A stretch of 39,164 nt of DNA, taken from Candidatus Schekmanbacteria bacterium (GTDB lineage: Bacteria; CSSED10-310; JACPHN01). Positions 19,751 through 27,530 of the stretch are shown here, one piece after another. Made by a program: the position numbers and the translations under genes. Position 1 is the first letter of the stretch; every line of letters starts with the position of its first letter. Location: NCBI GenBank assembly GCA_016188575.1, contig JACPHN010000063.1, positions 1 through 39,164 of the forward strand, given 5' to 3'. The notes beneath the pieces were generated by a model that made no database searches, was not told where the DNA came from, and saw nothing but the letters and a program-made list of their open reading frames with translations.

Positions 19751-19779
19751 AGAGTAGCCCGTTGGCCTTATCCCGTCAA
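19751..19779 (-). promoter_or_regulatory. Candidate sigma70 promoter of hppA
   Basis: On the minus strand, TTGACG (19779-19774), a 17-base spacer and TACTCT (19756-19751) form a fair -35 and weak -10. This would leave an untranslated leader of about 170 bases before the hppA start. The 334-bp spacer 19574-19907 between divergent genes otherwise holds no gene. Confidence 0.4.
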
Positions 19780-19839
19780 TCGGTGGTGAGTCATCGGGGC
19801 CGGTAAATGGGAGCGGGGACCAACAAGGATGCCGGCAGC

Positions 19840-19868
19840 TTGCCGACGCCCGGCTTTTCCGGTATCGT
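19840..19868 (+). promoter_or_regulatory. Candidate sigma70 promoter of the 19908 gene
   Basis: TTGCCG at 19840-19845, a 17-base spacer and TATCGT at 19863-19868 match both sigma70 hexamers at four of six positions. The gene's Shine-Dalgarno sequence follows about 25 bases later. Confidence 0.4.
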
Positions 19869-19907
19869 CCATAGTGATCGCGAACCGAAGCAGGAAGGAG
19901 GATAATC

Positions 19908-20600
19908 ATGCGGAAGTACCGATCGGGTGCGGGATCCACTATCCGGGTGAACTTTGGGATCGAGCTTGTCGAAGGACTTGCTGCGTTCCCCCAGACAACG
20001 CCGCTGGCGGCTGCCTTCGAGCAGCTCAACGACCGGTTGCAGCAGGCCTACCTCGCGCGCATGAGCACGCAGAAACCTTTCCGCAAGGCGCGCGCCGCCC
20101 TGCGGATCGCGGAGTTTCAGGCCGAGCAAGAGGTCCGAAAGCTCCTCCGAGCGGCCGAAGCGGCCGACGGGGGACGGCGGGGCCCACTCGCCGAGGCGCT
20201 GTTTCCCGTAGGCATTGGCCCCGTCGTCGACCCTGCTGGCAGCAGTCAGCCGCAACCTGTTGCAGACCTGATCGACCGCCTCACCAAGAGCAGCCGCGAG
20301 GGGATGGCCGCGCTTGGGGATGAGTGGAAGTCGAGGCTGGAAGCGGTTCATGGACGCCTCCTGCAGGCGCTCGACACCTACCAGTCGGCGCGCCGGGCGA
20401 GCTACGACGCCTTCACGACGGAGCTAGCGCTGCGGGACGAGCACGAGCTGGCCGTCGAGCGGATCATGGGAGCGGTCCGGGGTGCCTTCCCGAAGGATAG
20501 GGCGCGGCAGGACATCGTCTTCCCCGCCGTCGTTTCGGGATCGCGGGGCGGCAACGACCCTGACGACGAGGACGAGCCGGACGAGAGCAAACCTGCCTGA
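19908..20600 (+). CDS. Helical protein of unknown function
   Basis: A 230-residue soluble protein I do not recognise. It is rich in Ala, Arg, Leu and Glu and looks almost wholly helical after residue 25, with heptad-like stretches around LAAAFEQLNDRLQQAY, KARAALRIAEFQAEQEVRKLL and LLQALDTYQSARRASYDAF. A Pro- and Gly-rich break near residues 100-115 separates two helical parts. The last 20 residues are strongly acidic (NDPDDEDEPDE). There is no signal peptide, membrane segment or catalytic motif. The ATG is well supported by AAGGAGG and a candidate promoter, so the gene is likely real. It ends 15 bases before a 43-bp tandem repeat. Codon pattern and base composition look like the surrounding genes. 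Confidence 0.65.
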   Translation: MRKYRSGAGSTIRVNFGIELVEGLAAFPQTTPLAAAFEQLNDRLQQAYLARMSTQKPFRKARAALRIAEFQAEQEVRKLLRAAEAADGGRRGPLAEALFPVGIGPVVDPAGSSQPQPVADLIDRLTKSSREGMAALGDEWKSRLEAVHGRLLQALDTYQSARRASYDAFTTELALRDEHELAVERIMGAVRGAFPKDRARQDIVFPAVVSGSRGGNDPDDEDEPDESKPA

Positions 20601-20615
20601 GAGGCAAAAAAAACG

Positions 20616-20916
20616 TTGCAGGTCCCTGTTCGCCCGAGCCGAGGGGCACAGGTCACCCTTGCAGGTGCCTCATCCGTCGTTCCGAGGGGCATCTGTCACG
20701 ATTGCCGTCGCCTGTCCGGACGGCCCGACAGGCACCTGCAAGGGTTGCAGGCATACGAGCAAGCGCGCCGAGTGGCATCGGTCATCGTTACCTGTGGCCC
20801 CTGGCCCGCGCCGAGGGGTCCTTGCAGTCCTTGCAGGTGCCACATCCGACGCCCGGAGGGGCTCATGTCACGATTGCAGGTGCCTGTCCGGACGGCCCGA
20901 CAGGCACCTGCAATCA
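20616..20916. repeat. Seven-unit 43-bp tandem repeat with a 172-bp higher-order period
   Basis: Units start at 20616, 20659, 20702, 20745, 20788, 20831 and 20874, exactly 43 bases apart. Most begin TTGCAGG and share a central CCGAGGGGC-like block; units 2 and 6 end TGTCACGA. Units 3 and 7 are nearly identical, and units 2 and 6, and 1 and 5, are also alike, so a four-unit (172-bp) block seems to have been duplicated. Unit 7 is a near-perfect dyad: a 15-bp arm (20874-20888) pairs fully with 20899-20913 across a 10-base loop. The period is not a multiple of three, so it is not a coding repeat. Confidence 0.9.
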
Positions 20917-20965
20917 AAATTCAGACCGTCCTCTCCACTGCCCTCGGTGGCATGGCCATGGCGCC

Positions 20966-21336
20966 CAGGAGGTGCTGATCGAGCGTCGAGACACCCACCT
21001 GGATTCCCTCGCCGTGCGACTCCGAGAGGAACGCGTACGGAATTGGTCGCGCGGGAGTATGCGGTCGGGAGCGGCCGCATGGACCTGCTGATCCGCTTCA
21101 GACACCCGGGCGGAGAGCAGCGAGACGCAATCGAGATCAAGGTCTGGCGCTCCAACAGGCCCGATCCCCTCCGCCAGGGACGCGCACAGCTCTCGGGCTA
21201 CCTCGCGCGCCTGGGGCTGGACGAAGGCACGCTCGTCGTCTTCGGCCGCCGCGAACAGGCTCCGGCGCTGCCCGACCGAGCTTCCCTGGCCCGCATCGAG
21301 CACCCCGGCCGCCAGATTCGCCTCCTTCGCTTGTAG
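20966..21336 (+). pseudogene. C-terminal remnant of a PD-(D/E)XK protein, frameshifted
   Basis: From about 21037 to the stop at 21334-21336, one frame encodes the tail of a PD-(D/E)XK nuclease-like domain: AREYAVGSGRMDLLI, then AIEIKVWRSNRPDP, then QLSGYLARLGLDEGTLVVF. The Asp in RMDLLI and the Glu-x-Lys in EIKVW are the usual catalytic residues. Just upstream, 20966-21037, a different frame encodes EVLIERRDTHLDSL and VRLREERVR, which resembles the linker that precedes this domain in AAA-ATPase/PD-(D/E)XK proteins. The pieces are therefore out of frame, and the ATPase portion is missing where the tandem repeat now lies. I read this as a decayed gene. Family assignment is by memory of the motif order, so moderate. 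Confidence 0.65.
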
Positions 21337-21416
21337 CAGCCCGTCATCTCCGAGATGCGCCCAAGGACTTGCGACGGGCCGTCCGGAACCCCGGCCTGAA
21401 ACGCGTGCTGCCCATT

Positions 21417-21433
21417 GTTTGGGATCACCAAAC
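21417..21433. promoter_or_regulatory. Inverted repeat upstream of the comM promoter, possible activator site
   Basis: GTTTGG at 21417-21422 and CCAAAC at 21428-21433 form a perfect 6-bp dyad around five bases. It lies about 135-150 bases upstream of the -24 element of the sigma54-type promoter, a usual distance for an enhancer-binding protein. The role is inferred. Confidence 0.35.
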
Positions 21434-21565
21434 CAGACGCTCGAAGGTTACCTGGTGCAACTGCGGTTACCATCCCGCGCCCGAGCGGTGCGAGCGCGCC
21501 CGCGGGAGAATGACGAGAACAGGCGGCGCGATGCCACCGGCGACCTCACGCGGGAGGCGCCGTCG

Positions 21566-21583
21566 TTGGCACAAGCATTGCAT
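21566..21583 (+). promoter_or_regulatory. Sigma54 (RpoN) promoter of comM
   Basis: TTGGCAC, five bases, then TTGCAT matches the -24/-12 consensus (YTGGCAC-N5-TTGCW) at every invariant position. The GG lies at 21568-21569 and the GC at 21580-21581, the required spacing. The predicted start near 21593 leaves about 29 bases before the comM ATG, with AGGAG in between. Confidence 0.65.
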
Positions 21584-21621
21584 ATCCGCCGCCGGAGACC
21601 CCAACAACAGGAGCAACCCCC

Positions 21622-23196
21622 ATGTTTTCCGTCATCGAAAGCAGTTGTCTTCAAGGCGTGGAAGCCTGGCCCGTGCGCGTCGAAACCGATATCCGCAGCG
21701 GCCTGCCCGCCCTCAACATCGTCGGCCTCCCGGACGCCGCGGTGCGCGAGAGCCGCGAGCGCGTCCGCGCCGCGATCACCAGCGCCGGATACAACTTTCC
21801 CGCCCGCCGCATCACCGTCAACCTCGCCCCGGCAAACCACCCCAAGGACGGCACTGACCTCGATCTCGCCATCGCCCTGGGGATCGTGGCCGCCGATGGC
21901 GCGTTCGACCCGGACCTCAGCGCGAGCGCCATGGTCGTCGGGGAGCTGTCCCTGGACGGCCAGTTGCGCCCGGTGCGCGGCGTGCTCCCGCGCGCGCTGC
22001 TGGCCCGCGAGCTCGGCAAGGAACTGATCGTCCCGAGCGCGAACAGCTCCGAAGCTGTGGCGCTGCGGGGCCTGAGCATCCGGCGCGCGGCCACCTTGGG
22101 CGAGATCGTCTCGCACTTCGTCGGCGGCAGCCGCCTGCCGCTGGCAGAGCCGGCCGAGCCGGCGGAGGACGACTCCGTCCCGCCGGGAGCCGACCTGAGC
22201 GCCGTCCGCGGCCAGTCGGAGGGCAAGCGCGCGGTGATGGCCCTGGCCGCGGGCGGCCACAACGTCCTGCTGTGCGGTCCCCCCGGCACCGGCAAGTCGC
22301 TTTTGGCGAGCTGTATTCCGGGCATATTGCCGCCGTTGACCGCAGAAGAGTCGCTGGAGGTAACCGCCGTTTATTCGGCCGCGGGCCTGCTGCCGCGGGG
22401 CTGCTCCCGGGTGCGGAGGCGACCTTTCCGCGCGCCGCACCATAGCTCCAGCGACGCGGCCATGGTCGGCGGCGGCCCTGAGCTGCGGCCCGGCGAGCTG
22501 ACCCTGGCGCACCGCGGTGTGCTCTTTCTCGACGAGCTCGCGGAGTTTCACCGCAACGTCCTGGAAGCGATGCGCGCCCCGCTCGAGGACGGCGCGCTGC
22601 GGCTGGCGCGCGCTCGCAGAGCGCTCACCTTGCCGGCGCGCTGCTCCCTGGTCGCCGCCATGAACCCGTGCCCCTGCGGTAGCTATGCCGGCCGCGGCGG
22701 CCGGCAGCACGCCGCGACCGGCGGCACCGGCGCCGGGGAATGCCGCTGTCTTCCCGGGGACACGCGCCGCTATCAGGCGCGCGTCTCAGGCCCTCTCCTC
22801 GACCGCTTCGACGCGCTCATCGGCATGGCGCCCATCAGCCCGGACCTCTTTTTCGCCGACTGCCACGGGCCAGGCAGTGCCGCCGCCCGCGCTCTCGTCA
22901 TCGCCGCCCGCGAGCGCCAGCGACGGCGCTACGCGGAGCTGCCCGGGGTCACGACCAACGCCGAGCTTCCCGCCGCGGCGCTCGAAGCCGCCGGCGGGTT
23001 CGGCCCGCGCGAACAGACGTGGCTGTTCGACGAGCTCCGCGGCGCCGCCCAGATGTGCTCGCCTCGCGGCATTGTCCGCATCGCCCGCCTGGCGCGAACG
23101 CTCGCGGATCTCGGCGACCGCGACGCCATCTCCCGCGAAGACGTTCAGGAGGCCGCCGCCATGCGCTTCGGTGCCAGCGAGCTGCTCTCGACGTAG
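21622..23196 (+). CDS. comM: ComM/YifB-type AAA+ ATPase
   Basis: A 524-residue AAA+ helicase-like protein of the Mg-chelatase subgroup. In naturally competent gammaproteobacteria ComM is a branch-migration helicase that extends integration of imported single-stranded DNA. Domains: an N-terminal Lon-protease-like fold (about 1-170) with NIVGLPDAAVRESRERV and NLAPA; the ATPase core with Walker A GPPGTGKS at 219-226 and Walker B LFLDE at 301-305; the Cys-containing MNPCPCGSYAGR segment; and the C-terminal Mg_chelatase_C helical part ending near RTLADL...AISREDVQEA. Length and motif order are those of full-size ComM. It has AGGAG upstream and a sigma54-type promoter, so it may respond to an enhancer-binding protein. 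It converges on the CoA-transferase gene, whose stop is 5 bases away. Confidence 0.93.
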   Translation: MFSVIESSCLQGVEAWPVRVETDIRSGLPALNIVGLPDAAVRESRERVRAAITSAGYNFPARRITVNLAPANHPKDGTDLDLAIALGIVAADGAFDPDLSASAMVVGELSLDGQLRPVRGVLPRALLARELGKELIVPSANSSEAVALRGLSIRRAATLGEIVSHFVGGSRLPLAEPAEPAEDDSVPPGADLSAVRGQSEGKRAVMALAAGGHNVLLCGPPGTGKSLLASCIPGILPPLTAEESLEVTAVYSAAGLLPRGCSRVRRRPFRAPHHSSSDAAMVGGGPELRPGELTLAHRGVLFLDELAEFHRNVLEAMRAPLEDGALRLARARRALTLPARCSLVAAMNPCPCGSYAGRGGRQHAATGGTGAGECRCLPGDTRRYQARVSGPLLDRFDALIGMAPISPDLFFADCHGPGSAAARALVIAARERQRRRYAELPGVTTNAELPAAALEAAGGFGPREQTWLFDELRGAAQMCSPRGIVRIARLARTLADLGDRDAISREDVQEAAAMRFGASELLST

Positions 23197-23201
23197 TCCG
23201 C

Positions 23202-25082
23202 TCAGGTGAAATCGAGCTGATATTCCAGCACGCCTTCCTCGCAACGGGCGCGCACGCTCAGGCCGCTGTTTTCGAAAACCCGCTGCATCGGCCGGTTGTC
23301 GCCCAGAACCGAGGCAGTGAACCCGCCGATGCCGTGGCGGCGCGCAATGGTCGTCAAATGGCGCAGCAAGAACGAGCCAATGCCCTTTCCCTGCCAGTCG
23401 TCGCGCACCAGAAAGGCCACTTCGGCGTGGTTGGTGCCCGGTTCCAGGCAGTAGCGCCCGATCGCGATGATCTCGTCGCCGTGCGCCGCGGGGACGACGC
23501 CGACGATGGCGACGTCCCCGCGGTGGTCCACATACAGGAAGCGGTCGATCGAACGGTGCGGGAACGTGCGCAGCGGCGCAAAGAAGCGGTAGGTAATCGT
23601 CTGCGGCGACAGCGCGTAAAACATGTCCCGCATGTTCGGCTCGTCGGTCGGATGGATCGGTCGAAAGTCGATGAGCGTGCCGTCCGAGAGGCGCAGCGAC
23701 GCGCGCTGGTCGGAGGGGCCGACGACGACGTGGCGGCCGTGCGCGTCGAGCCGGGTGCGCACGAAGCCGGCGGCGATCGCTTCGTCGAGAAGCTGCTGCC
23801 GGAAAACGGGATCGGCGATGGCGATCAGCGACATGGCGCGCTCCTGCACGGTCTTGCCGTGCAGGTATGCCGCACCGTGCTCGGTGACCACGTAATGAAC
23901 GTCGCCGCGCGTCATGACCACGCCCGCGCCGGCGCTGAGGTGGGTGACGATACGGGATACCGACCCCTGCCTGGCGGTCGAAGGCAGCGCGATGATCGCT
24001 CGCCCGCCCGGCGACGCCGCGGCGCCGCGACTGAAGTCCACCTGCCCGCCCACGCCGGCGTAAAACGCATCTCCGAGCGAGTCGGCGCACACCTGTCCGG
24101 TCAGGTCGACCTGCAACGCCGCATTGATCGCGCACACGCACGGGTTTCTGGCGATGGTCGCGGGATCGTTCACGTAGGCGGTGGGGCGGAACGAGATCGC
24201 CGGGTTGTTGTGCAACCAGTCGAAGAGCCGCTGCGAGCCGACCGCGAAGCTGGCGACGATGAGGCCGGAATCGATGGCCTTGCGCTTACCGGTGACCGCG
24301 CCGGTCGCCACCAGGTCGGCGACAGCATCGCTGAGCATTTCGGTGTGAATGCCCAGATCCTTGCGGCTGCCAAGGTGCTTGAGGATCGCGTGCGGAATGC
24401 GGGCGATGCCGACCTCGAGGGTCGCGCCGTTGGGGATCAGCGCCGCGGCGTTACTGGCCACCCGCTCCGCGGCCTCGCCGAGCGGCTGGCGCGCGACCTC
24501 CACGAGCGGCCGGTCGACGGGCACGAGAATGTCGATGTCATCGAGCTGAACGAAGGCGTCCCCGAGCGCCCGCGGCAGGCGCTGGTTGACCTCCGCGATG
24601 ACCAGGCGGGCGTTCGCGGCGGCGGCCTTGACGATGTCGACGGAAACCCCGAGGCTGCACCAGCCCCGGGAGTCGGGCGGCGTCACCTGAATGAGCGCCG
24701 CGTCGAGCGCGATCTGGCCACTATCGAAAAGGCGCGGGATTTCGGACAGCGAGATCGGCACGTAATCGCCCCGTCCCTCGTGGAGCGCGGCGCGGATACT
24801 GTCCGTAATGAAGAAGCTCTGCAGCAGAAACGATCCCAGGCACTCCGGATCCGCGTGCGGCGCCACCGCGGTGCTCAAGAGCTGCACCACGGTAACGTCC
24901 GCGAGCTCGTGCCGGCGGCTCGCCAGGGCGCCGACCAGCCCCGCTGGCTCTCCGCACCCGGTTCCGAGGAAAACCCGCTGGCCGGAGCGAATGACGGCGA
25001 CGGCCTCCGCAGCGGTGCGAATGCGGTCGCCGCACCGCCGCTCCCAGTCCGGGTCGAACGGTTCGCTGCGGTGCGATCTCAC
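23202..25082 (-). CDS. Acetyl-CoA hydrolase/CoA-transferase fused to a GNAT acetyltransferase
   Basis: A 626-residue two-enzyme fusion. Residues 1 to about 450 are a family I CoA-transferase/acetyl-CoA hydrolase (4-hydroxybutyrate CoA-transferase-like): RVFLGTGCGEPAGLV near the start, the conserved VTEHGAAYLHGKT with the candidate catalytic Glu, and GVGGQVDFSRGA. Residues about 455-626 are a GNAT acetyltransferase with the acetyl-CoA loop in RDDWQGKGIGSFLL. The fusion is a known architecture, and the GNAT part may acetylate a protein lysine, but the target is unknown. The start is a GTG at 25082 whose GTGA overlaps the stop of the synthetase gene. A longer open frame to 25499 lies inside that gene and is rejected. 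Together the two genes interconvert acyl-CoA, CoA and the free acid. Confidence 0.85.
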   Translation of the reverse strand: MRSHRSEPFDPDWERRCGDRIRTAAEAVAVIRSGQRVFLGTGCGEPAGLVGALASRRHELADVTVVQLLSTAVAPHADPECLGSFLLQSFFITDSIRAALHEGRGDYVPISLSEIPRLFDSGQIALDAALIQVTPPDSRGWCSLGVSVDIVKAAAANARLVIAEVNQRLPRALGDAFVQLDDIDILVPVDRPLVEVARQPLGEAAERVASNAAALIPNGATLEVGIARIPHAILKHLGSRKDLGIHTEMLSDAVADLVATGAVTGKRKAIDSGLIVASFAVGSQRLFDWLHNNPAISFRPTAYVNDPATIARNPCVCAINAALQVDLTGQVCADSLGDAFYAGVGGQVDFSRGAAASPGGRAIIALPSTARQGSVSRIVTHLSAGAGVVMTRGDVHYVVTEHGAAYLHGKTVQERAMSLIAIADPVFRQQLLDEAIAAGFVRTRLDAHGRHVVVGPSDQRASLRLSDGTLIDFRPIHPTDEPNMRDMFYALSPQTITYRFFAPLRTFPHRSIDRFLYVDHRGDVAIVGVVPAAHGDEIIAIGRYCLEPGTNHAEVAFLVRDDWQGKGIGSFLLRHLTTIARRHGIGGFTASVLGDNRPMQRVFENSGLSVRARCEEGVLEYQLDFT

Positions 25083-27229
25083 GGCGGCGTCTCCGGGCGG
25101 CTCACGGTCATGCGCGCGTCTACTACCCAGGCGGGCTGGCCGGCGCCTCCCACGATCAGGGGATTGATCTCGATTTCCGCGAGCTCGGGGAAGTCCGCGG
25201 CGATCTGGCTGAGCCGCTGCAGCGCCTCGGCGACTGCGGCAGTGTTCGCGAGGGCGCCGCCGCGCGCTCCCTGCATGCGGTCCCATGCCCGCGTCGAACG
25301 AATCATGTCCCGGGCCTCGTCGGCCGTGATCGGACCGAGACTGAACGTGACGTCTCTGAGCGCCTCGACGAAAATACCGCCAAGGCCGAACATGAGCACC
25401 GGGCCGAAGCGCGGGTCGCGGACGACGCCCACCACGAGCTCCTGGCCCGGAGGGCACATCCGCTCCACGTAGACCGTGTCTGCCGGCGCCTCGGGCCACA
25501 TCGCGCGCATGCGCAACGCGAACAGATCGTAGGTATCCCGGACCGCCTGCGGCGTGGCGATCGACAGGCGGACGCCGCCGACGTCGGTCTTGTGCGCAAG
25601 GTCGGGCGAGCTCATCTTGACTGCAACCGGAAACCCCAACGTCTCGGCGACGGCGACGGCCTCGTCGGCGCTGTCGGCGAGAAACCCTTCGGGCACCGAG
25701 AAGCCATAACAGCGCAGCATCCGCTTGGCGTCGGGCTCGCTGACCAGAGACCTGTGGGCGCGCTCGAGGCGCCGCAGGACCCGTTCAGCGCCGCGGCGGT
25801 TCACGGGAAAGCGGCGCACCTCGCGCGGCGGGCGGCCGCGCCAGGAGGCGTACTGCCACGCCGCCGAGAACGCCAGCGCCGCCCGCTCGGGTGAGCAGAA
25901 GTCGGCGACGCCCGCCTGCCGCAGCGTTTCCTGGCCACGGCGCACCGACGCGCCGCCGAGAAACGCCGCATAGATCGGTTTCGCGGCGCACGCAGCCGAC
26001 GCGATGCGCGCGGCGGTTTCCTCCGGCCGCGTCATGGCCTGGGGTGCCAGCACGACCAATACCCCGTCCACGTCGCGGTCGCTCACGGCGGCGCGCACCG
26101 CCTCGGCATAGCGCTCCGGGTCCGCGTCGCCGAGCACGTCGACGGGGGTGCGGGTGCCGGCAGCGGCGGCGGCGGCGCCGGTGACTGCGCCTCCGCGCGG
26201 CAGCCTGGCCCGCAATGCGGCGCTCGTCGCTCCGGTCAGTGCCGCCACCACGAGGTTTTGCTCCGCGAGCGCGTCAGCGGCAATAATTCCGGGACCACCC
26301 GCGTTGCTGATGATGGCCACGCGCGGGCCTGCCGGCAGGGGTTGTCGGGTCATCGCCAGGGGAATATCGAGCAACTCTTCGATGCGGCGAGCGCGTATCG
26401 CCCCGGCGCGGCGAAAGGCCGCGGCGTAGGTGCTCTCGGACCCGGCGAGGCTACCGGTGTGGGACATCGCAGCGCGACTCCCCGCTTCCGAGGTCCCGGA
26501 CTTGAAGACGATCAGCGGTTTACGTTCCGACACGTACTGGGCGACTTCCAGGAACGCCGCTCCATTGTCGATGTGCTCGAGGTAGCATGCAATGGCGCCG
26601 GTGGGCTCGTCCTCGGCCAGGTAGCCGAGCACGTCGATTTCGGTGAGGTCCGCCTTGTTGCCCAGGCTGACGATCTTGGCGAAACCAATGCCGCGGCCGT
26701 GAGCCTCCTCCACGATGGCGGTGCACAGCGCGCCCGACTGCGATACCAGGCTGATCCGCCCCGCCGCCGGGCAGCCGAGCGAAAAGGCGGCGCACATGCG
26801 GTTTTGCGTGTTGATCACGCCAAGGCAATTGGGGCCGAGCAGGCGGGCACCGTGGCGATGACACAGCGCGCGCAAGCGCTCCTCCGCGGCGATCCCCGCC
26901 TCGCCGGCCTCGCGAAACCCCGCGCTCAACACCACGATCGCCCTGGCCTGGGCGCCGAGCGCGTCCTGCACCGCCTCTTCCGCGCGCTCCCGCGGCACGG
27001 CGACGACCGCCAGATCCACCTTTTCGCCGGATGCGGACAGCGACGCGCGAGTGGGTCGCCCGCAGATGGTTTGCGCGACGGGATTGAGCGGAATGAGCTC
27101 GCCGGCAAACCCGCCGGCCACGAGGCTGGCAAAAACCTCGGCGCCGACCTTGTGCGCCGCCTGGGACGCCCCGTATACCGCCACCGCGCGGGGGGCGAAG
27201 AAGGCTGAGAGATCGCTCTTGCGTAGCAT
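25079..27229 (-). CDS. ADP-forming acetate/acyl-CoA ligase, alpha-beta fusion
   Basis: A 716-residue ADP-forming acyl-CoA synthetase with both subunits in one chain: acyl-CoA + ADP + Pi gives acid + CoA + ATP, reversibly. Domains in order: a CoA-binding domain (about 8-100, VAVYGAS), a succinyl-CoA-synthetase-like flavodoxin domain with ISLVSQSGAL and AAMSHTGSLAG, where His257 is the phosphorylated residue, a second flavodoxin-like domain (about 290-450), and a C-terminal ATP-grasp domain (about 490-716) with GFPVAVKMSSPDLAHKTDVGGV and EINPLIV. The start at 27229 opens exactly at the family N-terminus and has GGAGGGAG upstream. The TGA overlaps the downstream GTG. A longer frame to 27727 is a shadow. 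Confidence 0.9.
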   Translation of the reverse strand: MLRKSDLSAFFAPRAVAVYGASQAAHKVGAEVFASLVAGGFAGELIPLNPVAQTICGRPTRASLSASGEKVDLAVVAVPRERAEEAVQDALGAQARAIVVLSAGFREAGEAGIAAEERLRALCHRHGARLLGPNCLGVINTQNRMCAAFSLGCPAAGRISLVSQSGALCTAIVEEAHGRGIGFAKIVSLGNKADLTEIDVLGYLAEDEPTGAIACYLEHIDNGAAFLEVAQYVSERKPLIVFKSGTSEAGSRAAMSHTGSLAGSESTYAAAFRRAGAIRARRIEELLDIPLAMTRQPLPAGPRVAIISNAGGPGIIAADALAEQNLVVAALTGATSAALRARLPRGGAVTGAAAAAAGTRTPVDVLGDADPERYAEAVRAAVSDRDVDGVLVVLAPQAMTRPEETAARIASAACAAKPIYAAFLGGASVRRGQETLRQAGVADFCSPERAALAFSAAWQYASWRGRPPREVRRFPVNRRGAERVLRRLERAHRSLVSEPDAKRMLRCYGFSVPEGFLADSADEAVAVAETLGFPVAVKMSSPDLAHKTDVGGVRLSIATPQAVRDTYDLFALRMRAMWPEAPADTVYVERMCPPGQELVVGVVRDPRFGPVLMFGLGGIFVEALRDVTFSLGPITADEARDMIRSTRAWDRMQGARGGALANTAAVAEALQRLSQIAADFPELAEIEINPLIVGGAGQPAWVVDARMTVSRPETPP

Positions 27230-27530
27230 TCCGGCAGCTCCCTCCGGAGCCCCGCCGAGGGCGGCGGGGCGCGGTTGTTGTCGCTGACTATAGCACTCCG
27301 CCGCACGGTTTGCGGTAGCCACACCGTTGCTGAATCGCACCTGCTCACCTCCGCCCGGGTGCGGGGAGAGGTCAGGTGGGGTGTCTTCGTGATGCGCTTT
27401 CCGCGCAATTCGCAGGCGCACAGGAGGTGGATTCACATATGCATCACGCCTTGACGGGCGGCGAAATCGCTGCGATCCTCTGGCCGCAGCGATCCCACCA
27501 GCTCGAAAATCAGAGGCCCGGAGGCGTCCC
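27230..27530. other. Divergent spacer between the acyl-CoA ligase and cas1
   Basis: This 301-bp spacer carries the divergent starts of the acyl-CoA ligase (minus) and cas1 (plus). It contains a GC-rich imperfect hairpin at about 27345-27375 and the dispersed repeat copy B. I see no ORF with support. GGAGGCGT just before 27531 is the cas1 ribosome binding site. No convincing cas promoter can be picked out by eye. Confidence 0.5.
27383..27435 (+). repeat. Dispersed repeat copy B
   Basis: This 53-bp segment aligns without gaps to 3073-3125, starting GTCTTCGTGATGCGC in both and ending GGTGGATTCA in both, with about 43 matches. Both copies follow a GC-rich hairpin, so hairpin plus tail may form one repeat family. 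Confidence 0.65.

Noticed and set aside
20616-20916. Possible CRISPR array in the 43-bp tandem repeat
   Set aside because: The period is too short for repeat plus spacer, there is no constant repeat with unique spacers between, and similarity runs through the whole unit. It is a diverged tandem repeat.
22740-25472. A 910-residue open frame on the plus strand across comM and the CoA-transferase gene
   Set aside because: It is antisense to well-supported genes in both halves, has no recognisable motif, and exists because high-GC DNA seldom has stop codons in the opposite frames. The same applies to the long antisense frames over the VWA protein, hppA, relA and cas3.
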